From positions 1-40,167 of the forward strand of contig OMJF01000001.1 of NCBI GenBank assembly GCA_900299285.1: a stretch of DNA of 40,167 nucleotides. The letters run 5' to 3'. The position numbers and the translations under genes were made by a program. Below are positions 17,109-26,593 of the stretch, in pieces; the stretch's first letter is position 1; each line of letters begins with the position of its first letter. This DNA comes from Anabaena sp. 54 (GTDB lineage Bacteria > Cyanobacteriota > Cyanobacteriia > Cyanobacteriales > Nostocaceae). A model generated the notes under the pieces. It was not told the origin of the DNA. It did no database searches and was given only the letters and a program-made list of their open reading frames with translations.

Positions 17109-18902
17109 ATGCAGATGAATTGGATTAGTTTACTAAAAGCACAACAAACTGACTTCTTAAACCGTGTGAAAAAACCGAAAACAGCGGATCTTTCTCTTTT
17201 AGAAAGTCGAGTTAGAGGTTATCACAGTGAAGTCATGGCATTTGCGGGGGAGTCATTAACAAAGATTCTCGAATGTTCCCGTCAGCAAGCCGAAATTCTC
17301 GCCAAAAATCCGCCACCGATACCTCCAGAATATCCTGAAGCACCTGATTGGATGATTCCCTTTCCTACCTATTTTCAACGTCAAGCAGAGGATTATCTGG
17401 TGCGTGAACAAATTGTAGATCAGATGATGACACAACGGTTAGGAAAATTGGTTAGAAAAGTGCCACAAGACACTTTAGAAAATATGATTTTAGATAATGA
17501 GGGAAATTTACATAGTCAAAGTAAATTTACTTATTTATTGACTGATAACCCAAAGGTGAGTATTCAAATTCATGTAGCAGATAAAGAAAGTTTTAACAGT
17601 ATCAAAAAAGATAAAATCCGTTGGTCTGTTAGTCAAGAAGATATTGATAACCACCAGGTATTAATTTTTTTGTGTTTGTTTTATCCAGGAAATACACAAT
17701 TAGGATACAAAAAACAAACTGTGATTACTGGTTTTTTACCCACAAATCAACTAGAATTTCCAGAATCAAAGATTTATGTAAATCCTAGTAATTTGTTGTA
17801 TGCAGGAGGATTAAATTGGTATTTACAATCTCTTGGTAAAAAGCAAGATGATGTGCCAATAACTGATGAGAAAACCATAGTAGAAACCATTCAAACCTTG
17901 CCATCAAATCATCCAAAAAAGAAGATTATTGGTGATTGGGAATGCTGGCAAACATTGAAAGGACATACTAGAGGTATTAACTGTTTAGCCTATACTATCA
18001 AAACTTTGGTAGTTAAAGGAGTAAAGTGTAAAAATGTGAAAACTATCCCGATTTTAGCTAGTGGTAGCAGGGGAGAAACAAAATTATGGGATTTAGCTAA
18101 AGGTGAATTAATTGAGACATTATCAGAATATCCTTGGGTGGTTTCTGACTTAGTAGATGAAGTTAATTCCTTGGCTTTTAGTAGGGACGGGCAAACATTA
18201 GTCACTGTAGGTGCAGATTCCACAGTGAAAATTTGGCATACAGGGGCGTTAGACCTAATTGATATCCTGCATAAACATCGTGGAGATGTGCGTTGTGTGG
18301 CGTTTACACCCGATGGTAAAATGTTAGCTACTAGTGGCCATGATCGAAAAATTTTGTTTTGGAATTTGCGCGATCGCCAAGTTGAAAATACGCTATATTT
18401 AGATGATACAGCTGCCCATTCCATGGTATTAAGTCAAGATGGCAGAATTTTGATTACAGGTAGCTATCGCAAAATCAAAGTATGGGAAACATCCTCAGCA
18501 CAAAATCAGAAAAATTCCCAAGATACACAACCAATATACACCCTGATGGGTCATTCTCACATTGTTAGTTCTTTGGCTATTAGCAGTGATGCTAAATTTT
18601 TAGTCAGTGGTAGTCAAGATCAAACTATTCGAGTTTGGAATTTAGCCACTGGGGAATTAGTTCGCACTCTCAAAGGACATAAAGATAGTGTAAATGCAGT
18701 TGCTTTAAGTCCTAATGAACAAATTATTGCGAGTGGTAGTGCTGATAAAACCATCAAATTGTGGTATTTAGAAACTGGGGAATTATTGGGTACATTTACA
18801 GGTCATACTCACAAAGTGACAGCTTTATCCTTTACTGACTCTGGCGAAATGTTAGTCAGTGGAAGTTTAGATAAAACAATTAAAATTTGGCAGCGAAGTT
18901 AG
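17109..18902 (+). CDS. WD40-repeat protein with a distinct N-terminal domain
   Basis: About 597 residues from the ATG at 17109 (MQMNWISLL); an in-frame TTG at 17067 and an ATG at 17115 are alternatives, and no ribosome site decides. Residues about 1-280 are not a domain I recognise; they include a proline-rich stretch (NPPPIPPEYPEAPDW). The C-terminal half has about seven WD40 blades, recognised by GH...V..LA and IK(I/L)W ends (VKIWHTG, ILFWNLR, IKVWETS, IRVWNLA, IKLWYLE, IKIWQRS). It should form a single closed propeller and act as a protein-binding scaffold. No signal peptide or membrane segment is seen. The partner and role are unknown. Confidence 0.88.
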   Translation: MQMNWISLLKAQQTDFLNRVKKPKTADLSLLESRVRGYHSEVMAFAGESLTKILECSRQQAEILAKNPPPIPPEYPEAPDWMIPFPTYFQRQAEDYLVREQIVDQMMTQRLGKLVRKVPQDTLENMILDNEGNLHSQSKFTYLLTDNPKVSIQIHVADKESFNSIKKDKIRWSVSQEDIDNHQVLIFLCLFYPGNTQLGYKKQTVITGFLPTNQLEFPESKIYVNPSNLLYAGGLNWYLQSLGKKQDDVPITDEKTIVETIQTLPSNHPKKKIIGDWECWQTLKGHTRGINCLAYTIKTLVVKGVKCKNVKTIPILASGSRGETKLWDLAKGELIETLSEYPWVVSDLVDEVNSLAFSRDGQTLVTVGADSTVKIWHTGALDLIDILHKHRGDVRCVAFTPDGKMLATSGHDRKILFWNLRDRQVENTLYLDDTAAHSMVLSQDGRILITGSYRKIKVWETSSAQNQKNSQDTQPIYTLMGHSHIVSSLAISSDAKFLVSGSQDQTIRVWNLATGELVRTLKGHKDSVNAVALSPNEQIIASGSADKTIKLWYLETGELLGTFTGHTHKVTALSFTDSGEMLVSGSLDKTIKIWQRS

Positions 18903-19098
18903 ATAAAAACTGCGGTTGTCTCTACCAGTTTGTGCCATTTGCAAAACTGGTACAAATTTTGTAACAATAACTACTGTATTTCCTGACCTTTTGGTAACTT
19001 TAATTGAGTACAGTTACCGAACTGGTAAGTTACTCTCACACCATTTTTTATAAATACATATAATTGTTTTATTAGCAAGTCATTAAAAGGTGGAAAAT

Positions 19099-19380
19099 AT
19101 GCAAACATATCATCAACAAAAAGATAGTCCTGCTTGGGTTTTTCAAACATGGGCGGCTTTTATTCTGTCTATTTCTATGACTACCTTTGGTATTGTCAAT
19201 TTACCTGTAGATAATTGGATAAAAGGATTTATGGGAATGGGTTTAGCTTTTTCTGTTGGTTCTACTTTTACTTTGGCAAAAACTACCAGAGATCTGCACG
19301 AAATGAAAAAGTTAACTTCCCGAATTGAAGAAGCAAAAGTAGAGAAATTACTTTCTCAACATGATGTGATTTTGAAATAA
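19099..19380 (+). CDS. YiaA/YiaB-like two-helix membrane protein
   Basis: The ATG at 19099 is chosen because AGGTGG lies just upstream; an in-frame GTG at 19090 sits within that ribosome site. The 93-residue protein has two hydrophobic segments (about 15-38 and 47-67) that match the YiaA/YiaB-like inner membrane domain, followed by a charged helical tail. The motif TWAAFILSISMTTFGIVNLP is characteristic. Its function is unknown. It stands alone between the WD40 gene and a repeat-rich spacer. Confidence 0.82.
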   Translation: MQTYHQQKDSPAWVFQTWAAFILSISMTTFGIVNLPVDNWIKGFMGMGLAFSVGSTFTLAKTTRDLHEMKKLTSRIEEAKVEKLLSQHDVILK

Positions 19381-19440
19381 TAATTTTTTGTCATAACTGG
19401 CTAAAAGAATCAGAAAAATCAGAGTTCAATTTAAGCAATG

Positions 19441-19550
19441 GTGACTAAAAGTCGCGGCTATAAAAACAAAGTTCACATCATGTGGACTAATAATTAAGGA
19501 TTTGAAACCCAGTGCACTGGGTTTTATATTTGTAGATGGGGTTTTCTAAC
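19441..19550. repeat. dispersed composite repeat, copy A
   Basis: It contains GTGGACTAA, then AATTAAGGATTTGAAACC, a hairpin CCCAGTGCACTGGG, and TTTTATATTTGTAGATG. The same order recurs at 20344-20415 with a different hairpin sequence, so the stem is conserved rather than its bases. The two copies lie in the same orientation on either side of an Uma2 gene. Similar repeats are common between cyanobacterial genes. Confidence 0.8.
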
Positions 19551-19631
19551 AGTTTATTTAATCTTAACTAATTTTCAAGATTATCGTTATTAATATGTTA
19601 ATAATATAATTATGCTTTCTAGTTACCAACT

Positions 19632-20192
19632 ATGACTATAGCCACTGAACGCCAGATTACACTAGAAGATTTTATCAAATTGCCAGAAACTAAACCAGCA
19701 TCAGAATTTATTAACGGGGAAATCCTACAAAAACATAAGCCACAAGGTGAACACAGCTTAATTCAGACTACTTTTATTGAAGTTGTCAATGGACTCACTA
19801 GAAGTCAAAAAATTGCCATAGCCTTCCCAGAACTACGTTGTACTTTTGGTGGTAGTACCATTGTGCCTGATATTGCGGTGTTCCGGTGGGAGAGAATTCC
19901 CAAAACTGAATCTGGGAGAATTGCTAACCGTTTTGAAATTCATCCTGACTGGGTAATAGAGATTCTTTCTCCTGAACAACCACAGAAAAAAGTCTTAACT
20001 AAATTATTGCATTGTTCCCGCCATGGAACTGAATTAGGTTGGTTATTAAACCCAGAGGAAGAAAGTGTATTGGCTGTCTTTCCTGGACAAAAAATAGAAA
20101 TATATGAAGGTGATGATAAATTACCAGTTCTAGAAAATATAAATTTAGAATTAACAGTTCAAGAAATTTTTGGCTGGTTGAGTTTTGGTTGA
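19632..20192 (+). CDS. Uma2-family (DUF820) endonuclease-fold protein
   Basis: A 186-residue Uma2 protein with EFINGEILQKHKPQGEHS, the acidic metal region VPDIAVFRWERIP, and WVIEILSPEQ, followed by the terminal helix GTELGWLLNP. The catalytic PD...EI core appears intact. It belongs to the subgroup with a short VNGE start, distinct from the other three Uma2 proteins here. It is flanked by two direct copies of a dispersed repeat (19441-19550 and 20344-20415), and a hairpin follows it. Confidence 0.9.
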   Translation: MTIATERQITLEDFIKLPETKPASEFINGEILQKHKPQGEHSLIQTTFIEVVNGLTRSQKIAIAFPELRCTFGGSTIVPDIAVFRWERIPKTESGRIANRFEIHPDWVIEILSPEQPQKKVLTKLLHCSRHGTELGWLLNPEEESVLAVFPGQKIEIYEGDDKLPVLENINLELTVQEIFGWLSFG

Positions 20193-20225
20193 GTTTTGGT
20201 TGAGTTTTAATTCATAATTATTAAA

Positions 20226-20242
20226 GGCGGGATTTTCCCGCC
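20226..20242. terminator. hairpin downstream of Uma2 gene
   Basis: GGCGGGA-TTT-TCCCGCC lies about 33 bp after the Uma2 stop. A related sequence occurs at 23878-23896, so it is probably a dispersed palindrome that can act as a terminator. Confidence 0.5.
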
Positions 20243-20343
20243 TGAGAGGTTGTCTTAAAAGTTTATGGCTAACGCCACGCTACGCTATCGGCGAATATAA
20301 TAGAGACTAGGGTACGCTTTGTAAACGCTACTACACAAGCAAA

Positions 20344-20415
20344 TTCCACCTGGGTGGACTAAGGAAAAATTAAGGATTTGAAACCTGCGTAGGCAGGTTT
20401 TGTCTGTATAGATGT
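20344..20415. repeat. dispersed composite repeat, copy B
   Basis: It shares GTGGACTAA, AATTAAGGATTTGAAACC and the TTTTGT...TAGATG end with copy A. Its hairpin is AACCTGCGTAGGCAGGTT, different in sequence but equal in position. Just upstream (20270-20333) is more repeat-like GCTACGCTA sequence with no gene. Confidence 0.8.
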
Positions 20416-20457
20416 GATTTCTAATCGCCCTTAGACTTTTCAAACATCCTCTGAATA

Positions 20458-21450
20458 TTAAAACTGTTGCAAAAAGCGTAAATCGCTATTATACAAACGA
20501 CGAATATCATCAATTTGATGTAACACCATTGCAAAACGTTCTACACCAAAACCGGCAGCAAAACCGCTATAAACTTCAGGATCATAACCTACAGATTTCA
20601 AAACATTGGGGTCAACCATACCACAACCCATGACTTCTAACCAACGTCCTTTCCACTGTAAATCTACTTCAGCCGAAGGTTCAGTAAAAGGAAAATAACT
20701 GGCGCGAAAACGAATTGGTAAATCACCAAATATTGATTGTAAAAATATCTTGACAGTTCCTTTCAAGTCTGTAAAAGTTAGTCCTTCATCTATGGCTAAA
20801 AGTTCAATTTGATGGAAAACGGCTGAGTGGGTCGCATCTACATCATCTCTGCGATATACCCGACCTGGGGCAACAACTCGAATGGGTGGTTCTTCCTTTT
20901 CCATGTAGCGAATTTGCACCGATGAAGTATGAGTTCGCAGTAAATTACCATCTGGTAAATAAAAGGTATCCTGCATATCGCGGGCTGGATGATCTGGGGG
21001 GGTATTCAGAGCTTCAAAATTGTAGTAATCTGTTTCCATTTCCGATCCTTGGGCAACAGTGTAACCCATGCCGACAAAGATATCTAGGGTTTGGTCAATT
21101 ATACCATTGAGGGGATGAATGCGACCTTGGGGACGGTAAATACCGGGCATGGTGACATCTATAGTTTCAGCCTCTAGCTGTGCCTGAATTTGCGCCGCTT
21201 CTAAAAATGTGCGTTGCTGGTCAAGGCTGTTTTGAATAGCTTCTTTAACAATATTAGCGATCGCCCCAATCTTAGGACGTTCTTCTGCACTCATTTGCCC
21301 CATACTTCGCAATAACGCCCCCAATTGCCCCTTTTTACCCAAGTAGTTAACTCTGAGTTCTTCTAGGCGTTCTAGGGTATCAGCAGAGGCGATAGCCGTT
21401 TCTCCTTCTTGGCGTAATGCTAAAAGTTGATCCTCTAAATTGTTAGTCAT
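20458..21450 (-). CDS. pheS: phenylalanine--tRNA ligase alpha subunit
   Basis: The 330-residue protein has the expected PheS layout: an N-terminal coiled-coil (about 1-85) and a class II aminoacyl-tRNA synthetase catalytic core with [32 protein letters not shown] (motif 1/2 region), [20 protein letters not shown], and the motif 3 end GFGVERFAM. It charges tRNA-Phe with PheT, which is not in the window. The start codon and first codons (Met-Thr-Asn) lie inside a TTAGTCA-type heptamer array. It is divergent from surE. Confidence 0.97.
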   Translation of the reverse strand: MTNNLEDQLLALRQEGETAIASADTLERLEELRVNYLGKKGQLGALLRSMGQMSAEERPKIGAIANIVKEAIQNSLDQQRTFLEAAQIQAQLEAETIDVTMPGIYRPQGRIHPLNGIIDQTLDIFVGMGYTVAQGSEMETDYYNFEALNTPPDHPARDMQDTFYLPDGNLLRTHTSSVQIRYMEKEEPPIRVVAPGRVYRRDDVDATHSAVFHQIELLAIDEGLTFTDLKGTVKIFLQSIFGDLPIRFRASYFPFTEPSAEVDLQWKGRWLEVMGCGMVDPNVLKSVGYDPEVYSGFAAGFGVERFAMVLHQIDDIRRLYNSDLRFLQQF

Positions 21451-21657
21451 TAGTTATTAGTCGTTAGTTATTAGTCATTAGTCTATAGTAGGGGACAGGG
21501 AACAGAGAACAGGGAACAGGGAACAGGGGACAGGGAACAGAGAACAGGGAATGGTGAAGAGATAATAGGCAAGAATAACAACAGACAACGGATAACGGAC
21601 AACTGACAACTAACAACTAACAACTAACAACTAACAACTGACAACTGACAACTGACA
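21443..21657. repeat. three adjacent heptamer repeat arrays between pheS and surE
   Basis: Six copies of a TTAGT(C/T)(A/G) heptamer run over the pheS start (21443-21484). They are followed by GGAACAG-type heptamers (about 21490-21555), and CAACTAA/CAACTGA heptamers (about 21598-21655) run to within a few bases of the surE ATG. Only about 40 bp of the 209-bp divergent spacer is not repeat, so the promoters must lie in or among the arrays. Confidence 0.88.
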
Positions 21658-21659
21658 TA

Positions 21660-22454
21660 ATGAAATTACTAATTAGTAACGATGATGGAATTTCTGCTTT
21701 GGGTATTCGTACCTTAGCCAACACCTTAGCAGCAGCGGGTCATGAAGTGACAGTAGTTTGTCCAGATCGAGAGAGGTCGGCAACAGGACATGGATTAACC
21801 TTACTACAACCAATTCGCGCCGAAATAGTAGAATCTGTTTTTGATCCTGATATTAAGGCTTGGGCTTGTGATGGTACACCTTCAGATTGTGTAAAATTGG
21901 CATTATGGGCTTTATTAGATTCTCCACCCGACTTAGTGCTATCTGGAATTAACCAGGGGGCAAATTTAGGGACAGAAATTCTCTACTCTGGGACTGTTTC
22001 GGCAGCAATGGAAGGAGTAATTGAAGGTATTCCTAGTATTGCGTTTAGTTTAACCAGTCATACTCATCAAGACTTTCAACCAGCAGCGAAATTTGCGGAA
22101 GTCTTAGTTGCCAAAATTGCCGCCCAACCACTACCAGAATCAATGTTACTTAATGTTAATGTTCCTCCTATATCCTGGGAAGAAATTGCTGGTGTTACCT
22201 TGACCAGACAATGTATCAGACGCTACGTAGATGTTTTTAATAAGCGAACTGATCCCAGAGGTAAAACTTACTACTGGTTAACTGGAGAGGTGATAGAAAA
22301 TGTAGAACCACCTCTAGAGTTAAATTTACCAAAGGACATCCCTCTTGATATTCATGCCATTGAAAAGAATTATATTAGCATTACGCCTTTACAGTATAAT
22401 TTGACCTATGGCTATGGACTGAATCAATTATCTACATGGGAATTTAACCCCTAA
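21660..22454 (+). CDS. surE: 5'-nucleotidase SurE
   Basis: A 264-residue SurE. It begins [19 protein letters not shown], with the acidic metal pair Asp8-Asp9 (SNDDG). It keeps the family blocks [25 protein letters not shown] and [13 protein letters not shown] (Asn metal ligand), and the [11 protein letters not shown] loop. SurE is a metal-dependent nucleoside monophosphate phosphatase involved in survival and nucleotide turnover. No clear Shine-Dalgarno exists because the upstream region is a CAACTGA repeat. Confidence 0.96.
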   Translation: MKLLISNDDGISALGIRTLANTLAAAGHEVTVVCPDRERSATGHGLTLLQPIRAEIVESVFDPDIKAWACDGTPSDCVKLALWALLDSPPDLVLSGINQGANLGTEILYSGTVSAAMEGVIEGIPSIAFSLTSHTHQDFQPAAKFAEVLVAKIAAQPLPESMLLNVNVPPISWEEIAGVTLTRQCIRRYVDVFNKRTDPRGKTYYWLTGEVIENVEPPLELNLPKDIPLDIHAIEKNYISITPLQYNLTYGYGLNQLSTWEFNP

Positions 22455-22622
22455 CTTTACACATATTTGATATTTGTCAGAAACACATTTTCAAAAATTA
22501 AATGTGTATTTCCTAGAACCTTTGTTTCGACCTGACCTAGAAATGTCATTTTTACCCATTTCAGGTTTATTTTAGAGCGAAGATTGGAATGGTGATAAAA
22601 TGGGGATAAAATATTGGGTATT

Positions 22623-23198
22623 TTAATAACAATCTAAACTCAAACTAAATCCCGGTAAGATATCTTCTCCTAATAATTTTGTAGGTAGATTTCGCAATTC
22701 TACATCTTTTCCTAAACGATAAATTTCTACTTCTTGCTGTTGAGGATTGATTAACCATGCCAGTTTTACTCCTGCATCCATATATTCTTGCATTTTCTGA
22801 CGCAGAGTTTTTAAGTCATCTGTTGCTGACCTTAATTCAATGACAAAATCTGGTGCAATGGGGGGAAATTTGCGTTTCTGTTCAGGTGTTAATACTTCCC
22901 ATCTTTGTTTTTTAATCCAAGCTGCATCAGGAGAGCGATCGCCACCATTTGGTAACTTAAATATAGTAGAAGAACTAAAAGTATAACCGAGTCCTGTTTG
23001 CCGATTCCAAACACCTAAATCAATAATCAAATCTGCCTCTCGATTACCGCTTTCTCCTCCCACTGGTGGCATAATAATTAATTCTCCGGTTGCAGTGCGT
23101 TCAAGTTTTAAATCGCCGTTTTTTTGACATAATTGATAAAACTGTTCATCGCTGAAATTAACAGTATCTAAGTTTAGTTTTAAAGGACTGATAATCAT
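22623..23198 (-). CDS. Uma2-family (DUF820) endonuclease-fold protein
   Basis: A 191-residue Uma2 of the subgroup with LTRTATGELIIMPP-type start (here LERTATGELIIMPPVGGESG). It has the metal core RSPDAAWIKKQRW and APDFVIELRSATDD, and ends with QKMQEYMDAGVKLAWLINPQ, so the catalytic acids and the following Lys/Gln region are kept. It lies 68 bp downstream of another Uma2 gene on the same strand, and the two may be co-transcribed although they are from different subgroups. Confidence 0.92.
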   Translation of the reverse strand: MIISPLKLNLDTVNFSDEQFYQLCQKNGDLKLERTATGELIIMPPVGGESGNREADLIIDLGVWNRQTGLGYTFSSSTIFKLPNGGDRSPDAAWIKKQRWEVLTPEQKRKFPPIAPDFVIELRSATDDLKTLRQKMQEYMDAGVKLAWLINPQQQEVEIYRLGKDVELRNLPTKLLGEDILPGFSLSLDCY

Positions 23199-23266
23199 AC
23201 AACATCACCCATTTTCAATACTAAATTATCGCATTTTAAACTATTTTCACATCTTTATTTTCTGTC

Positions 23267-23821
23267 TTAACCCAATAATTCATCTACTGCAATATTCAAC
23301 CCTGGTAGGACAATTTGAGTCCTGACTACCTCACCAGAAATAAACACAAGACGTTGATTTTTAGTAATTACAATAATCCAAAGATTTTCAGGAAAAACCA
23401 ACCAAACTTCCTCACTTCCTGATTGTAAATATTCTTGAGATCTAGCAATCATATCTTCTGCTAAATCTGTGGGAGAAATAATTTCTGCTACCAGGGGAAA
23501 ACTTTGAGGTAAAACCGCAGGTTCACCAAATTGGTGTATCAATTCTGGAGTAAGATAAGCAACATCAGGACGACGACCTTGTTGATAAGTGCGACAGGGT
23601 GCTTCTGTATAAACTTCTCCACCTTGTTCACTAGAATCTTTATAATTTCTCCAGTAAGTAGCTAGTTTTGCTTGTACCCGACTATGTTTCAGTGTCACTT
23701 CTTTTTTCTCCAATAATTCCCCATTTACCCATTCTGTACCCTCTGGGGAATTTTGTATCCAATTTTCTAGGGAATAATTTTTTAATACCTCTTCTTTAAT
23801 TGGTGTCATTACCATAATCAT
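23267..23821 (-). CDS. Uma2-family (DUF820) endonuclease-fold protein
   Basis: A 184-residue Uma2 with EWVNGELLEKKEVTLKHS, the core RRPDVAYLTPE, and LVAEIISPTDLAEDM. The usual K in the next helix appears as Arg (RSQEYLQSG), a conservative change. Several nearby ATGs (MIMVMTPIK) leave the exact start uncertain by up to five codons. It precedes the second Uma2 gene of a tandem pair. Confidence 0.9.
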   Translation of the reverse strand: MIMVMTPIKEEVLKNYSLENWIQNSPEGTEWVNGELLEKKEVTLKHSRVQAKLATYWRNYKDSSEQGGEVYTEAPCRTYQQGRRPDVAYLTPELIHQFGEPAVLPQSFPLVAEIISPTDLAEDMIARSQEYLQSGSEEVWLVFPENLWIIVITKNQRLVFISGEVVRTQIVLPGLNIAVDELLG

Positions 23822-23877
23822 CTATTCTCCTTTTCAACTTTATCCTTAAATCCTGGACATCCTGATTTTGACAAATA

Positions 23878-23896
23878 GGACGGGAAAACCCGCCCC
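23878..23896. terminator. hairpin between icd and the Uma2 pair
   Basis: GACGGGAAAACCCGCCCC forms a 5-6 bp stem just downstream of icd on the minus strand. It resembles the palindrome at 20226-20242. It could terminate icd, though the T-run is weak. Confidence 0.45.
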
Positions 23897-23921
23897 TTTA
23901 GTTAATACTAATTAACCTAAA

Positions 23922-25343
23922 TTAACCGAAATGTTTGATAATTGCGTCAGCAAATTCAGAACATTTTAAAGGTTCTACAGGTGGTTCAATTAACCGCGCT
24001 AAGTCATAGGTAACTTCACCATTTGCTATGGCTGCACCTAATCCTTTTTTAATCAAATCTGCGGCTGCTTGCCATCCCATATATTCTAGCATCATTACAC
24101 CGGAAAGAATCACAGAACCGGGGTTAATTTTATCTAACCCAGCGTGTTTTGGTGCTGTACCATGGGTAGCTTCAAAAATCGCGCAGGAGTCGCCAATATT
24201 TGCCCCTGGACCCATGCCTAAACCGCCAACAATGGCGGCAGCAGCATCAGATAAATAATCACCGTTGAGGTTCATTGTAGCCAGAATAGAATACTCATCT
24301 GGACGGGTTTGAATTTGTTGAAAGATACTATCAGCAATGCGGTCATTGACCATGATTTTCTCTTGCCATTTGCCGTTCCCGTGGCTGTCCCAAATTCTAT
24401 TGAGAACTGTTTCTACTTCTTTGACAATTTGGGCTTTTTTTTCTGGTGTTAAAGCATCAAAACCAGGGTCAATTTGACGCGCGTTTTCTTCTGAGGAAAT
24501 ATTAGGATTTTTCTCCTTATTTCCTAATATCCAAGATTCCCGTTCTGTAACAGTTTCTTGACGAAATTCCGTAGTAGCCAGTTCATAACCCCAGTCACGA
24601 AAAGCACCCTCGGTATATTTCATAATATTACCTTTATGTACCAAAGTGACTTGTTGCTTATTTTTAGGCAATAACAAAGCGTGTTTAATCGCCCGTCTCA
24701 CTAAACGCTGAGAACCAGTTTTACTGATAGGCTTGATACCGATACCAGCATCTAAGGGAATTTGCTTTTTACCGTGTTCTGGGGTAGCGGGTATCAATTC
24801 TTCATTAAGAATTTTAATGAGGCGACTACCTATTTCACTACCTTGTTTCCACTCAATTCCCAAATAAATATCTTCCGTATTTTCCCGATAAACAATCACA
24901 TCCAACTTTTCAGGAGTTTTGTGGGGGGAAGGAGTACCAGCGTAATAACGACAAGGACGCACGCAAGTATACAGGTCAAAGATTTGGCGTAATGCGACAT
25001 TTAAAGACCGAATTCCCCCACCAACAGGAGTAGTCAAAGGTCCTTTAATCGCTACACCATATTCTTTAATAGCCGTCAATGTATCCTGGGGTAAATACTG
25101 ATATGTGCCGTATAAATCACAAGCTTCATCACCAGCATAAACCTTAAACCAGCTAATTTTTCTTGTGCCATTATATGCTTTTGCCACCGCAGCATCAAGC
25201 ACTTTTTCCGTTGCAGGCCAAATATCTATACCCGTACCATCACCACGAATAAATGGGACAATAGGATTTTCAGGAACAACCGGTTCACCATTTTTGAAGG
25301 TAATTTTCGCGCCGGTGGTGGGAGGAGTAATCTTTTCGTACAT
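23922..25343 (-). CDS. icd: NADP-dependent isocitrate dehydrogenase
   Basis: The start is taken at 25343 ([16 protein letters not shown]), giving 473 residues; an in-frame ATG lies three codons upstream. It matches cyanobacterial Icd with [35 protein letters not shown], the substrate loop [25 protein letters not shown], the metal-binding [17 protein letters not shown], and [12 protein letters not shown]. It makes 2-oxoglutarate, the carbon skeleton and signal for nitrogen assimilation. Cyanobacterial icd is often controlled by NtcA, but no clean GTA-N8-TAC box was found upstream. Confidence 0.97.
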   Translation of the reverse strand: MYEKITPPTTGAKITFKNGEPVVPENPIVPFIRGDGTGIDIWPATEKVLDAAVAKAYNGTRKISWFKVYAGDEACDLYGTYQYLPQDTLTAIKEYGVAIKGPLTTPVGGGIRSLNVALRQIFDLYTCVRPCRYYAGTPSPHKTPEKLDVIVYRENTEDIYLGIEWKQGSEIGSRLIKILNEELIPATPEHGKKQIPLDAGIGIKPISKTGSQRLVRRAIKHALLLPKNKQQVTLVHKGNIMKYTEGAFRDWGYELATTEFRQETVTERESWILGNKEKNPNISSEENARQIDPGFDALTPEKKAQIVKEVETVLNRIWDSHGNGKWQEKIMVNDRIADSIFQQIQTRPDEYSILATMNLNGDYLSDAAAAIVGGLGMGPGANIGDSCAIFEATHGTAPKHAGLDKINPGSVILSGVMMLEYMGWQAAADLIKKGLGAAIANGEVTYDLARLIEPPVEPLKCSEFADAIIKHFG

Positions 25344-25616
25344 AGTTAACACATTCCAAATAGAAAAAGGGAAAGCAACTTAGAAGTCAGGAGATTTATT
25401 CTGTAACCCCTGGATTATGTAACTCCTTAGCTGATAAAGTATTGTGGGCTAGGATTTCACTAAAGCCACCGGGAGTGTTTCAGATACACATTCCGGGGTT
25501 TTCCAACTTTCCCCAAGATCTGAAGTAAACTACTTTTCGCTATTTGTGCTTCATTTTGTAGAATAACCGATAGCAATAGATAGTTTATTCACGCTCACGC
25601 TAACACGAGTAACGGC

Positions 25617-26333
25617 ATGACAGACCCAATGATTGTATCAGGCACTACAAATGATCTTGACTCCCTCCGCCAAAAGTTAATCGCTGGGTCCGAAAAAGTC
25701 CAACAACAAATCATCCCGCAGTTAGCTGACTTGGGTAATGATGGGTTAGAGGTATTGAAGGAATTTTTGCTGAAACGTCGTGACCACCCAGCAACTTGGA
25801 TTGATGGCCAAGTCTACCAAGTCATTTACAATACTGATGCACCAACAAGTCAGGAATTTCTACAAACTAACTTTCCTGAAGGAATTGTACCTCTAAAATC
25901 GGACCGTGGGATCAGTTACAATTCTTTGCAAAAGCTACTTGTAAATCAAGATCTTCAAGCAGCAGACCTCTTGACAATTCAGAAGATGTGTGAAGCAGCA
26001 GGTCCCCAAGCAGTAAAAAGAAAATGGCTATACTTCACAGAAGTCGAAAGTTTACCAGTTCAAGACCTACGCACTATTAATCAACTTTGGGTAGTTCACT
26101 CACAAGGTAAATTTGGCTTTTCCGTACAACGAGAAATTTGGTTAGGTTTAAATAAAAATTGGGTTAACCTCTGGCCGAAAATCGGCTGGAAGGATGGTAA
26201 TAACTGGACAAGATACCCCCACGGCTTCACCTGGGATTTAACCGCCCCTAGAGGTCATCTACCCCTCTCTAATCAATTGCGTGGGGTGCGAGTCATGTCT
26301 TCCTTATTGTCTCATCCTGCTTGGAATAAGTAG
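25617..26333 (+). CDS. gun4: GUN4, porphyrin-binding activator of Mg-chelatase
   Basis: A 238-residue protein with an N-terminal helical bundle (about 1-85) and a C-terminal GUN4 core. The core is recognised by SDRGISYNSLQKLL, DLLTIQKMCEAAG, FPRxDLRTINQLW-like text (here LPVQDLRTINQLWV), FGFSVQREIW and PHGFTWDLTAPRGHLP. GUN4 binds protoporphyrin IX and Mg-protoporphyrin and stimulates the ChlH chelatase step of chlorophyll synthesis. It is divergent from icd across a 270-bp spacer. Confidence 0.96.
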   Translation: MTDPMIVSGTTNDLDSLRQKLIAGSEKVQQQIIPQLADLGNDGLEVLKEFLLKRRDHPATWIDGQVYQVIYNTDAPTSQEFLQTNFPEGIVPLKSDRGISYNSLQKLLVNQDLQAADLLTIQKMCEAAGPQAVKRKWLYFTEVESLPVQDLRTINQLWVVHSQGKFGFSVQREIWLGLNKNWVNLWPKIGWKDGNNWTRYPHGFTWDLTAPRGHLPLSNQLRGVRVMSSLLSHPAWNK

Positions 26334-26535
26334 GTGTTGTACTATACTGAATAATTTTCTCACTCACAAGACGCGGAGGCGCGAAGAGAATATAATTAAT
26401 GATGATTAATTCTTAAATATTCTCTCAATATGGGGGATATATTCAATAATTTTTCATCATTTTCTAATTTGGTTAGATAAAAGAAGTAAAAATGAATTAA
26501 ATAGAAATAGACTTAGATATTTAATAAGTTTTGAG

Positions 26536-26564
26536 TAGGTTGGGTTGAGGTAAGGAAACCCAAC
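26536..26564. repeat. solo copy of the TAGGTTGGGTTGAGG palindrome
   Basis: TAGGTTGGGTTGAGG with GAAACCCAACA forms an imperfect hairpin. It is the unexpanded form of the sequence that makes up the eight-copy array at 8101-8584. It lies at the 3' end of the PIN-like gene and could serve as its terminator. Confidence 0.8.
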
Positions 26565-26593
26565 ATTTATTATCTTTATCTTATTGGCATTTT

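Noticed and set aside
25353..25616. NtcA box upstream of icd
   Set aside because: Two GTAAC elements are visible but none fits GTA-N8-TAC with a correctly spaced -10.
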